A DNA stretch of 64,000 bases, from NCBI GenBank assembly GCA_905479995.1, contig CAJQON010000013.1, forward strand, positions 62,001-126,000, in the 5' to 3' direction. Made by a program: the position numbers and the translations under genes. Each line of letters starts with the position of its first letter. The stretch's first letter is position 1. Positions 43,530 through 53,168 of this stretch are shown piece by piece. Source of the stretch: an uncultured Flavobacteriales bacterium (lineage in GTDB: Bacteria; Bacteroidota; Bacteroidia; Flavobacteriales_E; Vicingaceae). The notes below the pieces were generated by a model that had not been told where the DNA came from, made no database searches, and saw only the letters and a program-made list of their open reading frames with translations.

Positions 43530-44603
43530 ATGTCAAAAGTTCACAACTTTAGTGCAGGGCCATGCATCTTACCTCAAGAGGTATTAAAACAAGCTTCTGA
43601 AGCAGTAATTAACTTTAACAATTCTAACCTTTCTTTAATAGAAATGTCTCATCGAAGCAAAGACTTTGTAGACGTAATGGAAAAGGCTAGAAACCTAGTG
43701 AGAGAATTGCTAAATGTTCCTGATACTTACGAGATTTTATTCTTGCAAGGTGGAGCTAGTTTAGGTTTTTTAACCGCTGCTTATAACTTTATGAAAGATG
43801 GTGGTTCAGCTGCCTATGTTAATACTGGAGCTTGGGCTAATAAGGCACTTCAGGAAGCTGCAAAAATGGGCAAAGTTCATGAAATTGCTTCTTCTAAAGA
43901 TAAAAATTACAACTACTTCCCTACCAATTTTCAAATTCCAAGCGAAGCGAGTTATTTGCATATTACCACTAACAACACCATTTTTGGTACGCAAATGAAG
44001 AAAACGCCAATTAGTCGTATTCCAATTATTGCAGATATGTCGTCTGACATTTTTAGTAAGAAAATTAACGTTAGTGATTATGACTTGATTTATGCAGGAG
44101 CTCAAAAAAATATGGGGCCAGCAGGAACAACACTATACATTGTTAAACAATCAGCTTTAGGAAAATCAGGAAGACAAATTCCTACAATGTTAAATTTAGA
44201 AACTCACATTAAAAAAGATTCTATGTTTAACACTCCTCCAGTGTTTCCAATTTACGTATCTATGCTAACCTTACAATGGTTAAAAGATAATGGAGGTATT
44301 GAATGGATTGAAGAAATAAACAATAAAAAAGCAGCATTGTTGTACAACGAAATAGACAACAACCCTTTGTTTGAAGGAACTGCAAAAGAGGCAGATAGAT
44401 CTAACATGAACGCTACTTTTGTTTTAACCAATGATGGATTAAAAGACGAATTTGATGCGATGTGGCAAACGGCTAATATTAGCGGAATTAAAGGTCATAG
44501 AGATGTTGGAGGATATAGAGCTTCAATGTACAATGCAATGCCAATTGAAAGTGTTCAGGTATTGGTAGATGTAATGAAAGAATTCACACAAAAATTTGCC
44601 TAA
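43530..44603 (+). CDS. serC: Phosphoserine aminotransferase
   Basis: It makes 3-phosphoserine from 3-phosphohydroxypyruvate with glutamate, the second step of serine synthesis; it can also act in vitamin B6 synthesis. The 357-residue PLP enzyme has HNFSAGPCILP at the start, SHRSKDF, FLQGGASLGF, the PLP Lys in GAQKNMGPAG, and GHRDVGGYRASMYNAMP at the end. It is the first gene of an operon with serA 11 bases downstream. Confidence 0.96.
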   Translation: MSKVHNFSAGPCILPQEVLKQASEAVINFNNSNLSLIEMSHRSKDFVDVMEKARNLVRELLNVPDTYEILFLQGGASLGFLTAAYNFMKDGGSAAYVNTGAWANKALQEAAKMGKVHEIASSKDKNYNYFPTNFQIPSEASYLHITTNNTIFGTQMKKTPISRIPIIADMSSDIFSKKINVSDYDLIYAGAQKNMGPAGTTLYIVKQSALGKSGRQIPTMLNLETHIKKDSMFNTPPVFPIYVSMLTLQWLKDNGGIEWIEEINNKKAALLYNEIDNNPLFEGTAKEADRSNMNATFVLTNDGLKDEFDAMWQTANISGIKGHRDVGGYRASMYNAMPIESVQVLVDVMKEFTQKFA

Positions 44604-44614
44604 AAATATACAAC

Positions 44615-45568
44615 ATGAAAATATTAGCTAACGATGGCATTGCGCCAATCGGTAAAACACAATTAGAAGCAGCAGGTTTTGAAGTAATAACTGAAACTGT
44701 AGCTCAAGATGACTTAATTAATGCCATTAACAACGAAGGTTATGTTGCAGTATTGGTAAGAAGTGCAACAACAGTTAGAAAAGAAGTGATAGACGCTTGT
44801 CCAAACTTAAAACTAATTGGACGTGGTGGAGTTGGTATGGATAATATTGATGTTGCTTATGCTCGTGAACAAGGTTTACATGTAATCAACACTCCAGCAG
44901 CTTCCTCTCAATCGGTTGCAGAACAAGTTATGGCACATTTATTTGGCTTAACCCGATCATTGTATGACTCAAACAGACAAATGCCTGCTTCTGGAGTTTC
45001 AGACTTTAAAGTTTTAAAGAAAAAATACAGCAAAGGAATTGAGTTAAGAGGAAAAACATTAGGTGTTATTGGAATTGGTAGAATTGGTAGAGCTACCACT
45101 AAATATGCTTTAGGTTGCGGAATGAAAATTGTTGCTTTTGATCCATTTATGGATGGTGCAACTATTGATGTTCAAGTAGCAGATCAAACGGTAAACGTTG
45201 ATATTACAACAACGAGCATGGAGGAATTATTAAGTAAATCAGATTTTATTACTATTCATATTCCTGCACAAGCAGATGGAAAACCAGTTATAGGAAATGA
45301 TGAGTTTGAAAAAATGAAAAATGGAGTAATGTTAGTAAACGCTGCTCGTGGTGGAGTAATAGATGAAGATGCTTTGCTTAACAATTTAGACAATGGAAAA
45401 GTTGCTGCTGCTGCTTTAGATGTTTACGTTAATGAACCTACACCACGTGAAGATATCATGAAACACCCAAATCTTTCATTAACTCCACATACTGGTGCTG
45501 CTACATTGGAAGCACAAGATAGAATTGGTGAAGAGTTAGCAAGTCAAATTAAAGAATTATTGGGTTAA
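44615..45568 (+). CDS. serA: D-3-phosphoglycerate dehydrogenase, short form
   Basis: It oxidises 3-phosphoglycerate to 3-phosphohydroxypyruvate, the first step of serine synthesis. The 317-residue protein has [13 protein letters not shown], the NAD loop [24 protein letters not shown] with the catalytic Arg region, and TPHTGAAT with the catalytic His. It lacks the C-terminal ACT domain of the E. coli form, so it probably is not feedback-inhibited by serine in the same way. The stop overlaps the next start by one base. Confidence 0.94.
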   Translation: MKILANDGIAPIGKTQLEAAGFEVITETVAQDDLINAINNEGYVAVLVRSATTVRKEVIDACPNLKLIGRGGVGMDNIDVAYAREQGLHVINTPAASSQSVAEQVMAHLFGLTRSLYDSNRQMPASGVSDFKVLKKKYSKGIELRGKTLGVIGIGRIGRATTKYALGCGMKIVAFDPFMDGATIDVQVADQTVNVDITTTSMEELLSKSDFITIHIPAQADGKPVIGNDEFEKMKNGVMLVNAARGGVIDEDALLNNLDNGKVAAAALDVYVNEPTPREDIMKHPNLSLTPHTGAATLEAQDRIGEELASQIKELLG

Positions 45569-46812
45569 TGGCTAAAATTATTCCATTTAAAGCTATCAGA
45601 CCAACTAGAGATAAGGCATACTTGGTTTCATCTATGCCTGCTTACACTTATAAGCGGCATTTATTGGAAGCAAAGTTAGAAAGTAATCCTTACACCTTTT
45701 TACATGTTATTAATCCTGAATATAGGGAAGATGACAAAACTCAACCAAATTCTAGGGAACGGTTTGAAAAAGTTAAAGACAAGTTTAACGAGTTTCGTGA
45801 AGCTGGAACATTTATTCAAGATACTGAAAACAGCTTTTACATTTACAGACAAATTACACCTACCAATACTTATGTTGGATTAATCTGTGGCATTTCGGTA
45901 GATGATTATTTAAATGGGAACATTAAGGTTCATGAACATACTTTAACACAACGAGAAGAAACGTTTAAGTTATATTTAGATGTTTGTCAGTTTAATGCTG
46001 AACCTGTTTTGCTAACTTATAAAGATGATGATCGAATTAACGAAATCATCAACAAGTATCTCAATACTCGATCGGAATATGAATTTTGTACAACTCATAA
46101 AATTGAACAAAGTTTGTGGCTAATCAATGACAAAGAAGACATTAAGACTATCACCGAGGCATTTGGCGGCATAGATAACATCTATATTGCTGATGGGCAT
46201 CACAGATCAGCTTCATCTGTTTTGTATGCACAAAGTAAGAGAGCACAAAACCCAAATTACAATCCTAACGATCCATTTAACTTTTTTCTTTCTTATCTAA
46301 TTCCAGAAAGCAAACTCAAAATTGTAGAATACAATAGAGCTGTAAAAAGTTTAAATGAACACAGCTCAACTTCTTTTTTAGAAAAGGTAGCAGAACATTT
46401 TAAAGTTGAAAAATGTACTCAACAGTTTACTCCGACTCAAGGCCACAATTTTTCAATGTACCTAGAAGGAACTTGGTATTCTTTAACAGCTAAAAAAGGG
46501 AGCTATGATGAAACTAATATCGTTTCTGACTTAGATGCTGAAATTTTATCCAATAATATTCTAGAACCTATATTGGGAATTAAAGATTTAAAAACAGACA
46601 ATAGAATAGCTTTTGTTGAAGGTTCTAAAGGAACTAAAGGGTTAGAACAGATTGTAGACAACGAAGAAGCAGTTGTTTCTTTTGGCCTTTTCCCAGTGTC
46701 TATCGATCAACTTAAAGCTGTAGCAGATGCCAAAGGTATTATGCCTCCAAAAAGCACTTGGATAGAACCTAAAATGAGAAGTGGGTTAACCATTTATGAT
46801 TTTAAGGATTAA
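45568..46812 (+). CDS. DUF1015-family protein
   Basis: The cytoplasmic 414-residue protein has the family markers FKAIRPTRDKAYLVSSMP at the start, YRQITPTNTYVGLICGIS, IADGHHRSASSVLYA and PPKSTWIEPKMRSGL at the end. DUF1015 genes follow serC-serA in many Bacteroidota. Their reaction is unknown, but the constant linkage suggests a role near serine or phosphoserine metabolism. Starts and stops overlap with both neighbours by one base, so all four genes from serC to yggS form one operon. Confidence 0.9.
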   Translation: MAKIIPFKAIRPTRDKAYLVSSMPAYTYKRHLLEAKLESNPYTFLHVINPEYREDDKTQPNSRERFEKVKDKFNEFREAGTFIQDTENSFYIYRQITPTNTYVGLICGISVDDYLNGNIKVHEHTLTQREETFKLYLDVCQFNAEPVLLTYKDDDRINEIINKYLNTRSEYEFCTTHKIEQSLWLINDKEDIKTITEAFGGIDNIYIADGHHRSASSVLYAQSKRAQNPNYNPNDPFNFFLSYLIPESKLKIVEYNRAVKSLNEHSSTSFLEKVAEHFKVEKCTQQFTPTQGHNFSMYLEGTWYSLTAKKGSYDETNIVSDLDAEILSNNILEPILGIKDLKTDNRIAFVEGSKGTKGLEQIVDNEEAVVSFGLFPVSIDQLKAVADAKGIMPPKSTWIEPKMRSGLTIYDFKD

Positions 46813-47462
46813 TGAATGTTGCTGAAAACATAAAAAACCTTCAATCCAAAATTCCGGAGAATGTAACGCTTGTTGCAGTATCTAAAACAAAACCAAACAG
46901 TGCTATATTAGAAGCTTATAATTCTGGACAACGCATTTTTGGTGAAAACAAAGTGCAAGAGTTAGCTGATAAATACGAAGCACTACCTAAAGATATTGAA
47001 TGGCACATGATTGGCCATTTACAGCGAAATAAGGTAAAATACATTGCTCCTTTTGTATCGTTAATTCATGGTGTAGATTCTATTAAGTTACTTCAAGAAA
47101 TTAACAAAAGAACCAATCAAAACAATAGAACAATAGATTGTTTACTTCAAATTCATATTGCTGAAGAAGAAACCAAATTTGGATTTTCTGCTGAGGAAGT
47201 AAAAGATTTTTTAGATTCAGACCAATTCAAAACTTTCCAAAACATTAAAGTTGTTGGCCTTATGGGAATGGCTACAAACACAACAGATTCAACTAAAGTA
47301 ATTTCTGAGTTTGGAACATTAAACACTTTATTCATGGACTTAAAACAGAAACATTCTGATTTAAAAACATTAAGTATGGGCATGAGTGGTGATTATGAAT
47401 TGGCCATCGAACAAGGTTCTACGATGATTCGAGTTGGAAGTCGTATCTTTGGTGGTAGATGA
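46812..47462 (+). CDS. yggS: YggS-family PLP-binding protein
   Basis: This is a PLP-carrying protein involved in vitamin B6 homeostasis. The 216-residue alanine-racemase-like TIM barrel has the PLP Lys in LVAVSKTKP, then GQRIFGENKVQEL, WHMIGHLQRNKV, GLMGMAT and the terminal MGMSGDYELAIEQGSTMIRV with GSRIFG. It is complete and of normal length. Its stop overlaps the start of the peptidase gene by 4 bases. Confidence 0.95.
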   Translation: MNVAENIKNLQSKIPENVTLVAVSKTKPNSAILEAYNSGQRIFGENKVQELADKYEALPKDIEWHMIGHLQRNKVKYIAPFVSLIHGVDSIKLLQEINKRTNQNNRTIDCLLQIHIAEEETKFGFSAEEVKDFLDSDQFKTFQNIKVVGLMGMATNTTDSTKVISEFGTLNTLFMDLKQKHSDLKTLSMGMSGDYELAIEQGSTMIRVGSRIFGGR

Positions 47463-48319
47463 CTTTTATAAAAATACTTTTAACGACTATCTTACTAGGT
47501 CTTATTTCCACTTTAACATTTGGTCAGGATTCTTTATCTACAGAACATTATGCCTTTGAACCCGACAAAGTTGCCAAAGAAGCGGTAAGTAAAATTGTTC
47601 AATACACTGGTTTACCCTCCAACTTTTCGGTAGTTGCTGACGACAACATTTCTACTGCAATAGCTTATCTTAAAAACAACAAGCGCTACATTGCCTACAA
47701 CCCAAAATTTATTCAAAAATTAAATGACCAAACAGCTACCAATTGGGCTTCAGTTAGTGTTTTGGCTCATGAAATTGGACATCATTTAGCTGGACATACT
47801 TTACTAAAGAACTCATCGCCAGGTAACGAACTTTTGGCCGATAAGTTTTCTGGTTTTATTTTGTTTCAAATGGGCGCATCTTTAACAGATGCTAAAGCTG
47901 CTTTAAGTGAAATTGGACATGAAATGGATACCACCAAACATCCTCCAAAGTTAGCTCGGTTAGCTGCTATACAAGAAGGCTGGAATGAAGCTGAACTGCT
48001 AAAAGATGTAAATGCCTATTCTTCACTTTCTAAAAGAAACTCAACTAAAGCAACACATTTTTTATACAAATGTTCTTTTAAAGGAGATGATAACATCTAT
48101 TTTGTTGATGAAAAAGACAACATTATTTGGTACAACAACAGCGGAAACCCAATTATAATTGGATCAAAAAAAACTTCTACCGACAGCAAATATGTTTGGA
48201 TATATAATTACTTGGATAATTTTTATGGCGTAGATGCCAAAGGTAAAATTTGGAAAGAAACAACTTACGGGTCTATTTTCGCAGTAGGTGAAGTAAAAGA
48301 GTTGAACCCGAAAGATTAA
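47459..48319 (+). CDS. Exported M48-like zinc metallopeptidase with beta-rich tail
   Basis: The 286-residue protein has a signal peptide ending TFGQ. The zinc site is LAHEIGHHLAGH (HExxH) with the third ligand likely the Glu in NELLADKFSGF about 25 residues later, as in gluzincins of the M48 kind; the N-terminal part (IAYNPKFIQKLN) also fits. The C-terminal 85 residues are a beta region (NIYFVDEKDNIIWYNNSG, YVWIYNYLDNFYGVDAKG) with the look of a one- or two-blade repeat, unusual for a small M48 protein. It probably cuts envelope proteins; targets unknown. Confidence 0.82.
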   Translation: MTFIKILLTTILLGLISTLTFGQDSLSTEHYAFEPDKVAKEAVSKIVQYTGLPSNFSVVADDNISTAIAYLKNNKRYIAYNPKFIQKLNDQTATNWASVSVLAHEIGHHLAGHTLLKNSSPGNELLADKFSGFILFQMGASLTDAKAALSEIGHEMDTTKHPPKLARLAAIQEGWNEAELLKDVNAYSSLSKRNSTKATHFLYKCSFKGDDNIYFVDEKDNIIWYNNSGNPIIIGSKKTSTDSKYVWIYNYLDNFYGVDAKGKIWKETTYGSIFAVGEVKELNPKD

Positions 48320-48341
48320 TCAAAACAACGTTTCACCAAAC

Positions 48342-49574
48342 TTACAATACATTCCTTAGCATGCCTAATGCTGCAATTGCAGAACGCTCTATGTTAACTT
48401 CTCGTTGTTTTCCAAATTCAAACTTTTTAGCAATTACCTCATTAGGTGTAGCAACTGCAACCCAAACAGTACCAACAGGCTTTTGGTCGGAGCCACCACT
48501 TGGTCCTGCAATACCAGAAGTAGCAATAGCATAATCCGTGTTCATTTTACTTCTTACTCCAGCTGCCATCTGCTCAACCACTTGCTGACTAACAGCTCCA
48601 TATTGCTCAATAACTGAAGTATCTACACCTAATTCATTCACCTTAATTTCATTGGCGTAGGCTATTACCGACCCTTTAAAATAAGTAGAACTTCCAGCAA
48701 TTTTGGTAATTAAGTGCGCAATATAACCTCCTGTACAACTCTCTGCTGTCGCAATTGTTGCTTGATTAGCATTCAACAACTTACTTATTAAAGCTGCAAT
48801 ATTCTCATCTTCTATAGAATAGATAAATTCTGGAATCAACTGATACAACTTATCCAACTCTACATTAATATTTTCTTGCAATACCGTCTTCTCTTCTCCT
48901 ACTGAGCTCAGCCTTAATTTTACTCTTCCAGCTGAAGGCAAGTAAGCCAGCTTAATGCTAGTTGGCAATTGATTTTCCCAATCTTCTATTTTTTCAGCTA
49001 ACATAGATTCGGGTATACCTTGAGTATAAACCATTTGATGAAGAATGGTAGGCAATTGATATTTTTCTTTAAGTAAAGGAATAATAGAGTCAGTTACCAT
49101 TGCTTTCATTTCATAAGGAACACCTGGCATGGCTACCACAACTTTATTTCCTTTGGTAAACCACAATCCAGGAGCTGTTCCATTGTGATTCATAATTGGT
49201 TTACAGTTATCAGGAACAATAGCTTGAGTTTGGTTGTTTTTATTCATTTTATATCCACGACTTAAAATCAATTGTTCAATGTGCTCATATATTTCATCAT
49301 TTTTCACCAACTTACCTCCAAAATACTTATTCAAAACCGGCATGGTTAAATCGTCATTGGTAGGACCTAATCCTCCTGTTATTAAAATTACATCCGTTAA
49401 TTTCAAGGCAGCATCAACAGCACTTAGAATCTCAGCTTCACCATCACTAATGGTGAGCTGCTGTCTAATTTCAAACCCAACATCATTTAATGCTTTCGCC
49501 ATCCAAAATGCATTGGTGTTTAGTGTTTGTCCAATTAGCAACTCATCTCCTATCGTTAATATATCTAATTTCAT
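48342..49574 (-). CDS. cinA: CinA-family protein (NMN amidohydrolase / ADP-ribose pyrophosphatase)
   Basis: The 410-residue protein has two domains. The N-terminal MoCF-biosynthesis-like domain (ILTIGDELLIGQTLNTNA, ITGGLGPTNDD, GTAPGLWF, MPGVPYEMK) is linked to ADP-ribose or NAD breakdown products. The C-terminal PncC-type domain (IATAESCTGGYIAHLIT, GSVIAYANEIK, SGIAGPSGGSDQKPVGTVW) hydrolyses nicotinamide mononucleotide. Together they recycle pyridine nucleotides; the old name refers to competence. It is transcribed alone on the minus strand. Confidence 0.95.
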   Translation of the reverse strand: MKLDILTIGDELLIGQTLNTNAFWMAKALNDVGFEIRQQLTISDGEAEILSAVDAALKLTDVILITGGLGPTNDDLTMPVLNKYFGGKLVKNDEIYEHIEQLILSRGYKMNKNNQTQAIVPDNCKPIMNHNGTAPGLWFTKGNKVVVAMPGVPYEMKAMVTDSIIPLLKEKYQLPTILHQMVYTQGIPESMLAEKIEDWENQLPTSIKLAYLPSAGRVKLRLSSVGEEKTVLQENINVELDKLYQLIPEFIYSIEDENIAALISKLLNANQATIATAESCTGGYIAHLITKIAGSSTYFKGSVIAYANEIKVNELGVDTSVIEQYGAVSQQVVEQMAAGVRSKMNTDYAIATSGIAGPSGGSDQKPVGTVWVAVATPNEVIAKKFEFGKQREVNIERSAIAALGMLRNVL

Positions 49575-49623
49575 GAGGGCTAATTTAGAATTAAATACCC
49601 ATACTTTTAAGCTTTGATTTTCT

Positions 49624-49631
49624 TATTTTTG
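49624..49631 (+). promoter_or_regulatory. Possible -7 element of the DUF4197 gene
   Basis: TATTTTTG matches TAnnTTTG, 31 bases before the ATG. The -33 element is not clear. Confidence 0.35.
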
Positions 49632-49662
49632 AGCAATAAGAACTCCTATTAAACGACAAAAA

Positions 49663-50373
49663 ATGAAAAATGCTATAATTGTATTAAGTGCAGCAATCCT
49701 ATTAATTGGCTGTGCCGAAATGACTACATTAATGGAAGAAGTAAATTCTACTGTACCAAGTGGTCCAGCACCACTCTCTAACGGAGAGGTTATTAGTGGC
49801 TTAAAAGAAGCTTTAACTATTGGAACAAATAACTCAACCGCGCTAACCTCTAAATTAGACGGCTATTATAAAAATCCAGAAATATTTATTCCTTTTCCAC
49901 CAGAAGCCATTAAAGTAAAAGAAAAAGTGGAAGCATTGGGAATGGAAAAACAAGTAAATGAGTTTGTAATGACCATGAATAGAGCTGCGGAAACTGCTGC
50001 TAAAGAAGCTACTCCAATTTTTGTTTCTGCTGTAAAAGACATGACAATTGCCGATGGTTTTGCTATTTTAAAAGGAAATGACAATGCTGCCACAATGTAT
50101 CTAAAAGACAAAACTTCGAGTCAATTAAGAGTGAAGTTTAACCCTGTTGTAAAAAATGCAATTGGAAAAGTTAAAGTAACACAATACTGGAACCCCGTAA
50201 TTAACACCTACAACAAAATTCCATTTATAGAAAAACAAAACCCAAACTTGGATGATTATATCACTACAAAAGCAATGGATGGTTTATTTATAATGATAGC
50301 GAAGGAAGAAAAGAAAATTAGAAAGGATCCTTTGGCAAGAGTGACAAATATTCTTAAAAAGGTTTTTGGATAA
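49663..50373 (+). CDS. DUF4197-family lipoprotein
   Basis: The 236-residue protein has a lipobox (LLIGCAE). DUF4197 markers are GLKEALTIGTNNSTALTSK, YYKNPEIFIPFPPEA, FVMTMNRAAETAAKEATPIF, DMTIADGFAILKGNDNAAT, YLKDKTSSQLRVKF, and the end MIAKEEKKIRKDPLARVTN. The family is widespread in Gram-negative bacteria, always exported, and has no proven function. The NUDIX gene starts 3 bases after its stop. Confidence 0.88.
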   Translation: MKNAIIVLSAAILLIGCAEMTTLMEEVNSTVPSGPAPLSNGEVISGLKEALTIGTNNSTALTSKLDGYYKNPEIFIPFPPEAIKVKEKVEALGMEKQVNEFVMTMNRAAETAAKEATPIFVSAVKDMTIADGFAILKGNDNAATMYLKDKTSSQLRVKFNPVVKNAIGKVKVTQYWNPVINTYNKIPFIEKQNPNLDDYITTKAMDGLFIMIAKEEKKIRKDPLARVTNILKKVFG

Positions 50374-50376
50374 AGC

Positions 50377-50937
50377 ATGATAGACCAAAATGAAAATCCT
50401 TGGAAAACCACGAAAAGCGAAGTTAAGTATGACAATGCTTGGATAAAAGTTACGGAAAATACTACGATAAATGCTGATAATGATGATGGAATTTATGGCG
50501 TTGTACATTACAAAAATATAGCGTTGGGAATTATTCCTTTAGATGAAGATTACAACACTTGGTTGATTGGTCAGTATCGTTACCCTTTAAATCAATACAG
50601 CTGGGAAATATGTGAAGGCGGTGGAATTCGAAATGAAGACAATTTGGAATCGGCTAAGAGAGAATTACATGAGGAACTTGGCATTAAAGCAGACAACTGG
50701 CAAGAATTGTTAAAAATGCATTTAAGCAATTCTGTTTCTGACGAAGAAGGAATTATTTACATAGCTAAAGGCTTAAGTTACTTTAATCCTGAACCAGAAT
50801 CGGGAGAAGTTTTAGAGTTAAAAAAAATACCATTTAATGAAGTTTATGAAATGGTAATGAATGGTGATATTACGGATAGTTTAACTGTTGCTGGAATATT
50901 AAAAGCCAAATTACTAATTGACAAAGGTGAACTTTAA
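50377..50937 (+). CDS. NUDIX hydrolase (ADP-ribose pyrophosphatase-like)
   Basis: It hydrolyses a nucleoside diphosphate linked to another group, most often ADP-ribose in proteins of this length and N-terminal pattern. The 186-residue protein has a complete Nudix box: G-x5-E-x7-RELHEELGI starting in CEGGGIRNEDNLE. Flanking landmarks are LIGQYRYPLNQYSWEICEGG and GIIYIAKGLS. Its stop overlaps the next gene's ATG by one base. Confidence 0.88.
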   Translation: MIDQNENPWKTTKSEVKYDNAWIKVTENTTINADNDDGIYGVVHYKNIALGIIPLDEDYNTWLIGQYRYPLNQYSWEICEGGGIRNEDNLESAKRELHEELGIKADNWQELLKMHLSNSVSDEEGIIYIAKGLSYFNPEPESGEVLELKKIPFNEVYEMVMNGDITDSLTVAGILKAKLLIDKGEL

Positions 50938-52430
50938 TGAAAAGATTTAAGCCAAAAGCCATTTGGATTATTTGTATCCTATCATTTATTGCTGCCTTTT
51001 GGGTAAACGAGTTTAATTTAGACCACCTTCCAGCTTCTTTAATAAGAGAAAATAGCACCATTATTACCAATGATGATGCAAGCTATTTGCGTCCTGCTGA
51101 AAATTATTTAGCAACTGGAATTTGGAAAGACAATGGCAATACCATGCAAAGCCATTTTATACGACCTCCGGGTTATGGTTGGTTTTACATGTCATGCATT
51201 AAAATTGCAGGAAAATCTAACGCACTCAACCTTTTAAAATTCATTCAACTCTTACTTTTTAGCTGTTCCGTTTATTGGATTTTCTATATTGCCAACATTC
51301 TTTTTAAAAGTAAACGAACGGTTTACCTAGCTACCATTCTATATGGTTTTTTACCGTTTACCTCAGGGTTTTTATACTATACATTAAGCGAAGGAATTAC
51401 TCCAGCATTACTCATTTTATATGTATTTCTCTTATTTAAAGCCCAGCAAGTTTCTATATTAAGAACCAAACAACTTTATTACCTAATGGCCTCATTGGTA
51501 CTTGCATATTTATTAATTATACGCCCACAATTAGGTCTATTTGGAACATTACTTCCGCTATTTTTAATAAGAGATTATTTGAAATATGGAGTTGGTAAAA
51601 CCATTTTAAAGATAGCCGTTTTTAGCTTAATAGGATTGAGCTTTACAATTGGCTGGCAAGTAAGAAACTACAACCTTACAGGTGAGTATGTTGGCATTCA
51701 TTCTATTTATTATGCAGATAACAACTCAATTTATCGTCAACCATTACAAGAACAATTTAATTTTGTTGGTGGATGGGGACAAGAAGGCGCTGAAACATAC
51801 GAATACATGTTACCAATGTGGCAAGCAGCTATAAAAGGCAATACATCTCAGCATTTTGTTGATGCTGCTATTAAAACTTATCCTAAAAAAGTTATTGATT
51901 TCTTTGGTTACGAAAAATTAAGTAATGTGCTTAAAAACTATCAAGCCGCAAGTTTAAATCAAAAACCATTTTACGAGCAAAACCTTCCTATGCCTCTTAA
52001 AACAACAGTTATTGAACAAGAACTTATAAATGAAATGAAAATTTTAACCAATGAGTTTAAAAGCAAATTTTGGATGAATTATTACTTTATTGCTCCAGCC
52101 AAAATTTTTAAAGTAATGGCTTTTCATTCCAATTTATCGCATTATATTTTTCAGCATACATATAGAGGAACCCTTTTTGTAGAAGCATTAAGAATACTTT
52201 GTTTTGCACTCCATAGCTTAGTATTTATAGCATTATTGTTGAGCCTTTTATTCCTAAAACAAATGGATTGGCGCATGGCTATTATCAACATTATCTGTTT
52301 AATTTATGTGTTCTATTTGTGTTATTTCCAGCGCGGAATTGAAGAAAGATATACGCTACCTATTCTTCCTTTGTTAATTATCGGAATATTTAATACAGGT
52401 TCAATAGTCCTTTCACGACTAAGGCGCTAA
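50937..52430 (+). CDS. Membrane glycosyltransferase of the ArnT/PMT (GT39/GT83) type
   Basis: The 497-residue protein has about ten membrane helices. The acidic pair in the first periplasmic loop (NDDASYLRPAENYLATGIW) and the large loop with FIRPPGYGWFYM fit the GT-C class that uses lipid-linked sugars. Another large soluble loop lies at about residues 245-395. The acceptor (lipid A, protein or glycan) cannot be told. The last 12 bases overlap the end of the convergent pdxH gene. Confidence 0.75.
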   Translation: MKRFKPKAIWIICILSFIAAFWVNEFNLDHLPASLIRENSTIITNDDASYLRPAENYLATGIWKDNGNTMQSHFIRPPGYGWFYMSCIKIAGKSNALNLLKFIQLLLFSCSVYWIFYIANILFKSKRTVYLATILYGFLPFTSGFLYYTLSEGITPALLILYVFLLFKAQQVSILRTKQLYYLMASLVLAYLLIIRPQLGLFGTLLPLFLIRDYLKYGVGKTILKIAVFSLIGLSFTIGWQVRNYNLTGEYVGIHSIYYADNNSIYRQPLQEQFNFVGGWGQEGAETYEYMLPMWQAAIKGNTSQHFVDAAIKTYPKKVIDFFGYEKLSNVLKNYQAASLNQKPFYEQNLPMPLKTTVIEQELINEMKILTNEFKSKFWMNYYFIAPAKIFKVMAFHSNLSHYIFQHTYRGTLFVEALRILCFALHSLVFIALLLSLLFLKQMDWRMAIINIICLIYVFYLCYFQRGIEERYTLPILPLLIIGIFNTGSIVLSRLRR

Positions 52431-53072
52431 ACGTTCAAGCCTCCATTCATTATCAATATTGATATACACAATTCTGTCGTGTAATCGACTCGGCCTGCCT
52501 TGCCAAAATTCAATCCTAGTGGGCTTAACAACATAACCTCCCCAATATTCAGGACGAGGAACATCAATTCCATCAAACTTTTTTTGAAAAAATAAGATCC
52601 GTTCTTCCAATACTTTTCGGTCACTTATTACTTCACTTTGGTTCGAAGCCCAAGCTCCAATTTGACTTTCACGTGGTCTTTTTGCAAAATAAGCATCACT
52701 TGCTTCAGTAGTCACTTTTGCTACTTCTCCCTCTATTCGTACTTGTCGCTCTAACTCTCCCCAAAAGAAATTTAAACTTATTGCATTGTTTTGAGCTAAA
52801 TCTGTTCCTTTATTGCTGCTGTAGTTGGTATAAAACACAATCCCCTTCTCATCTAACCCACGCATATAAACCACTCTAATTGATGGTGTACCGTTTGCAT
52901 TAACAGTAGCAACACTCATCGCGTAAGGATCCAACAACTGGCCGTTTACCGCTTCTTCAAACCAAACATTAAATTGCTCAATAGGATTAGCTTTAGCAGA
53001 AACTTCATCTAATGGCTTTCCTGAAAAATCTCTTCTAATGTTATTCAAATAGTTTTGTACATCTTCACTCAT
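52419..53072 (-). CDS. pdxH: Pyridoxamine 5'-phosphate oxidase
   Basis: This FMN enzyme makes pyridoxal 5'-phosphate from the pyridoxine or pyridoxamine phosphate. The 217-residue protein has RVVYMRGLDEKGIVFYTNYSS with the FMN site, LNFFWGELERQVRIEG, and SQIGAWASNQSEVI. The C-terminal EFWQGRPSRLHDRIVY and WRLERLAP are diagnostic. No key residue is missing. With yggS and serC it adds to PLP metabolism in this window, although not in the same operon. Confidence 0.96.
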   Translation of the reverse strand: MSEDVQNYLNNIRRDFSGKPLDEVSAKANPIEQFNVWFEEAVNGQLLDPYAMSVATVNANGTPSIRVVYMRGLDEKGIVFYTNYSSNKGTDLAQNNAISLNFFWGELERQVRIEGEVAKVTTEASDAYFAKRPRESQIGAWASNQSEVISDRKVLEERILFFQKKFDGIDVPRPEYWGGYVVKPTRIEFWQGRPSRLHDRIVYINIDNEWRLERLAP

Positions 53073-53168
53073 CCTAAAAGCGGTTTTAATTTTTGCTAAG
53101 TTACACTTTTGGATAATTTATAAACAAGATAATTTTCTAGCTATAATTTCAGTATATTTATTACTGCA

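Noticed and set aside
49234-49617. Open frame of 127 codons opposite the start of cinA
   Set aside because: Antisense to the well-supported MoCF-like domain; Ser/Phe/Ile-rich without motif.
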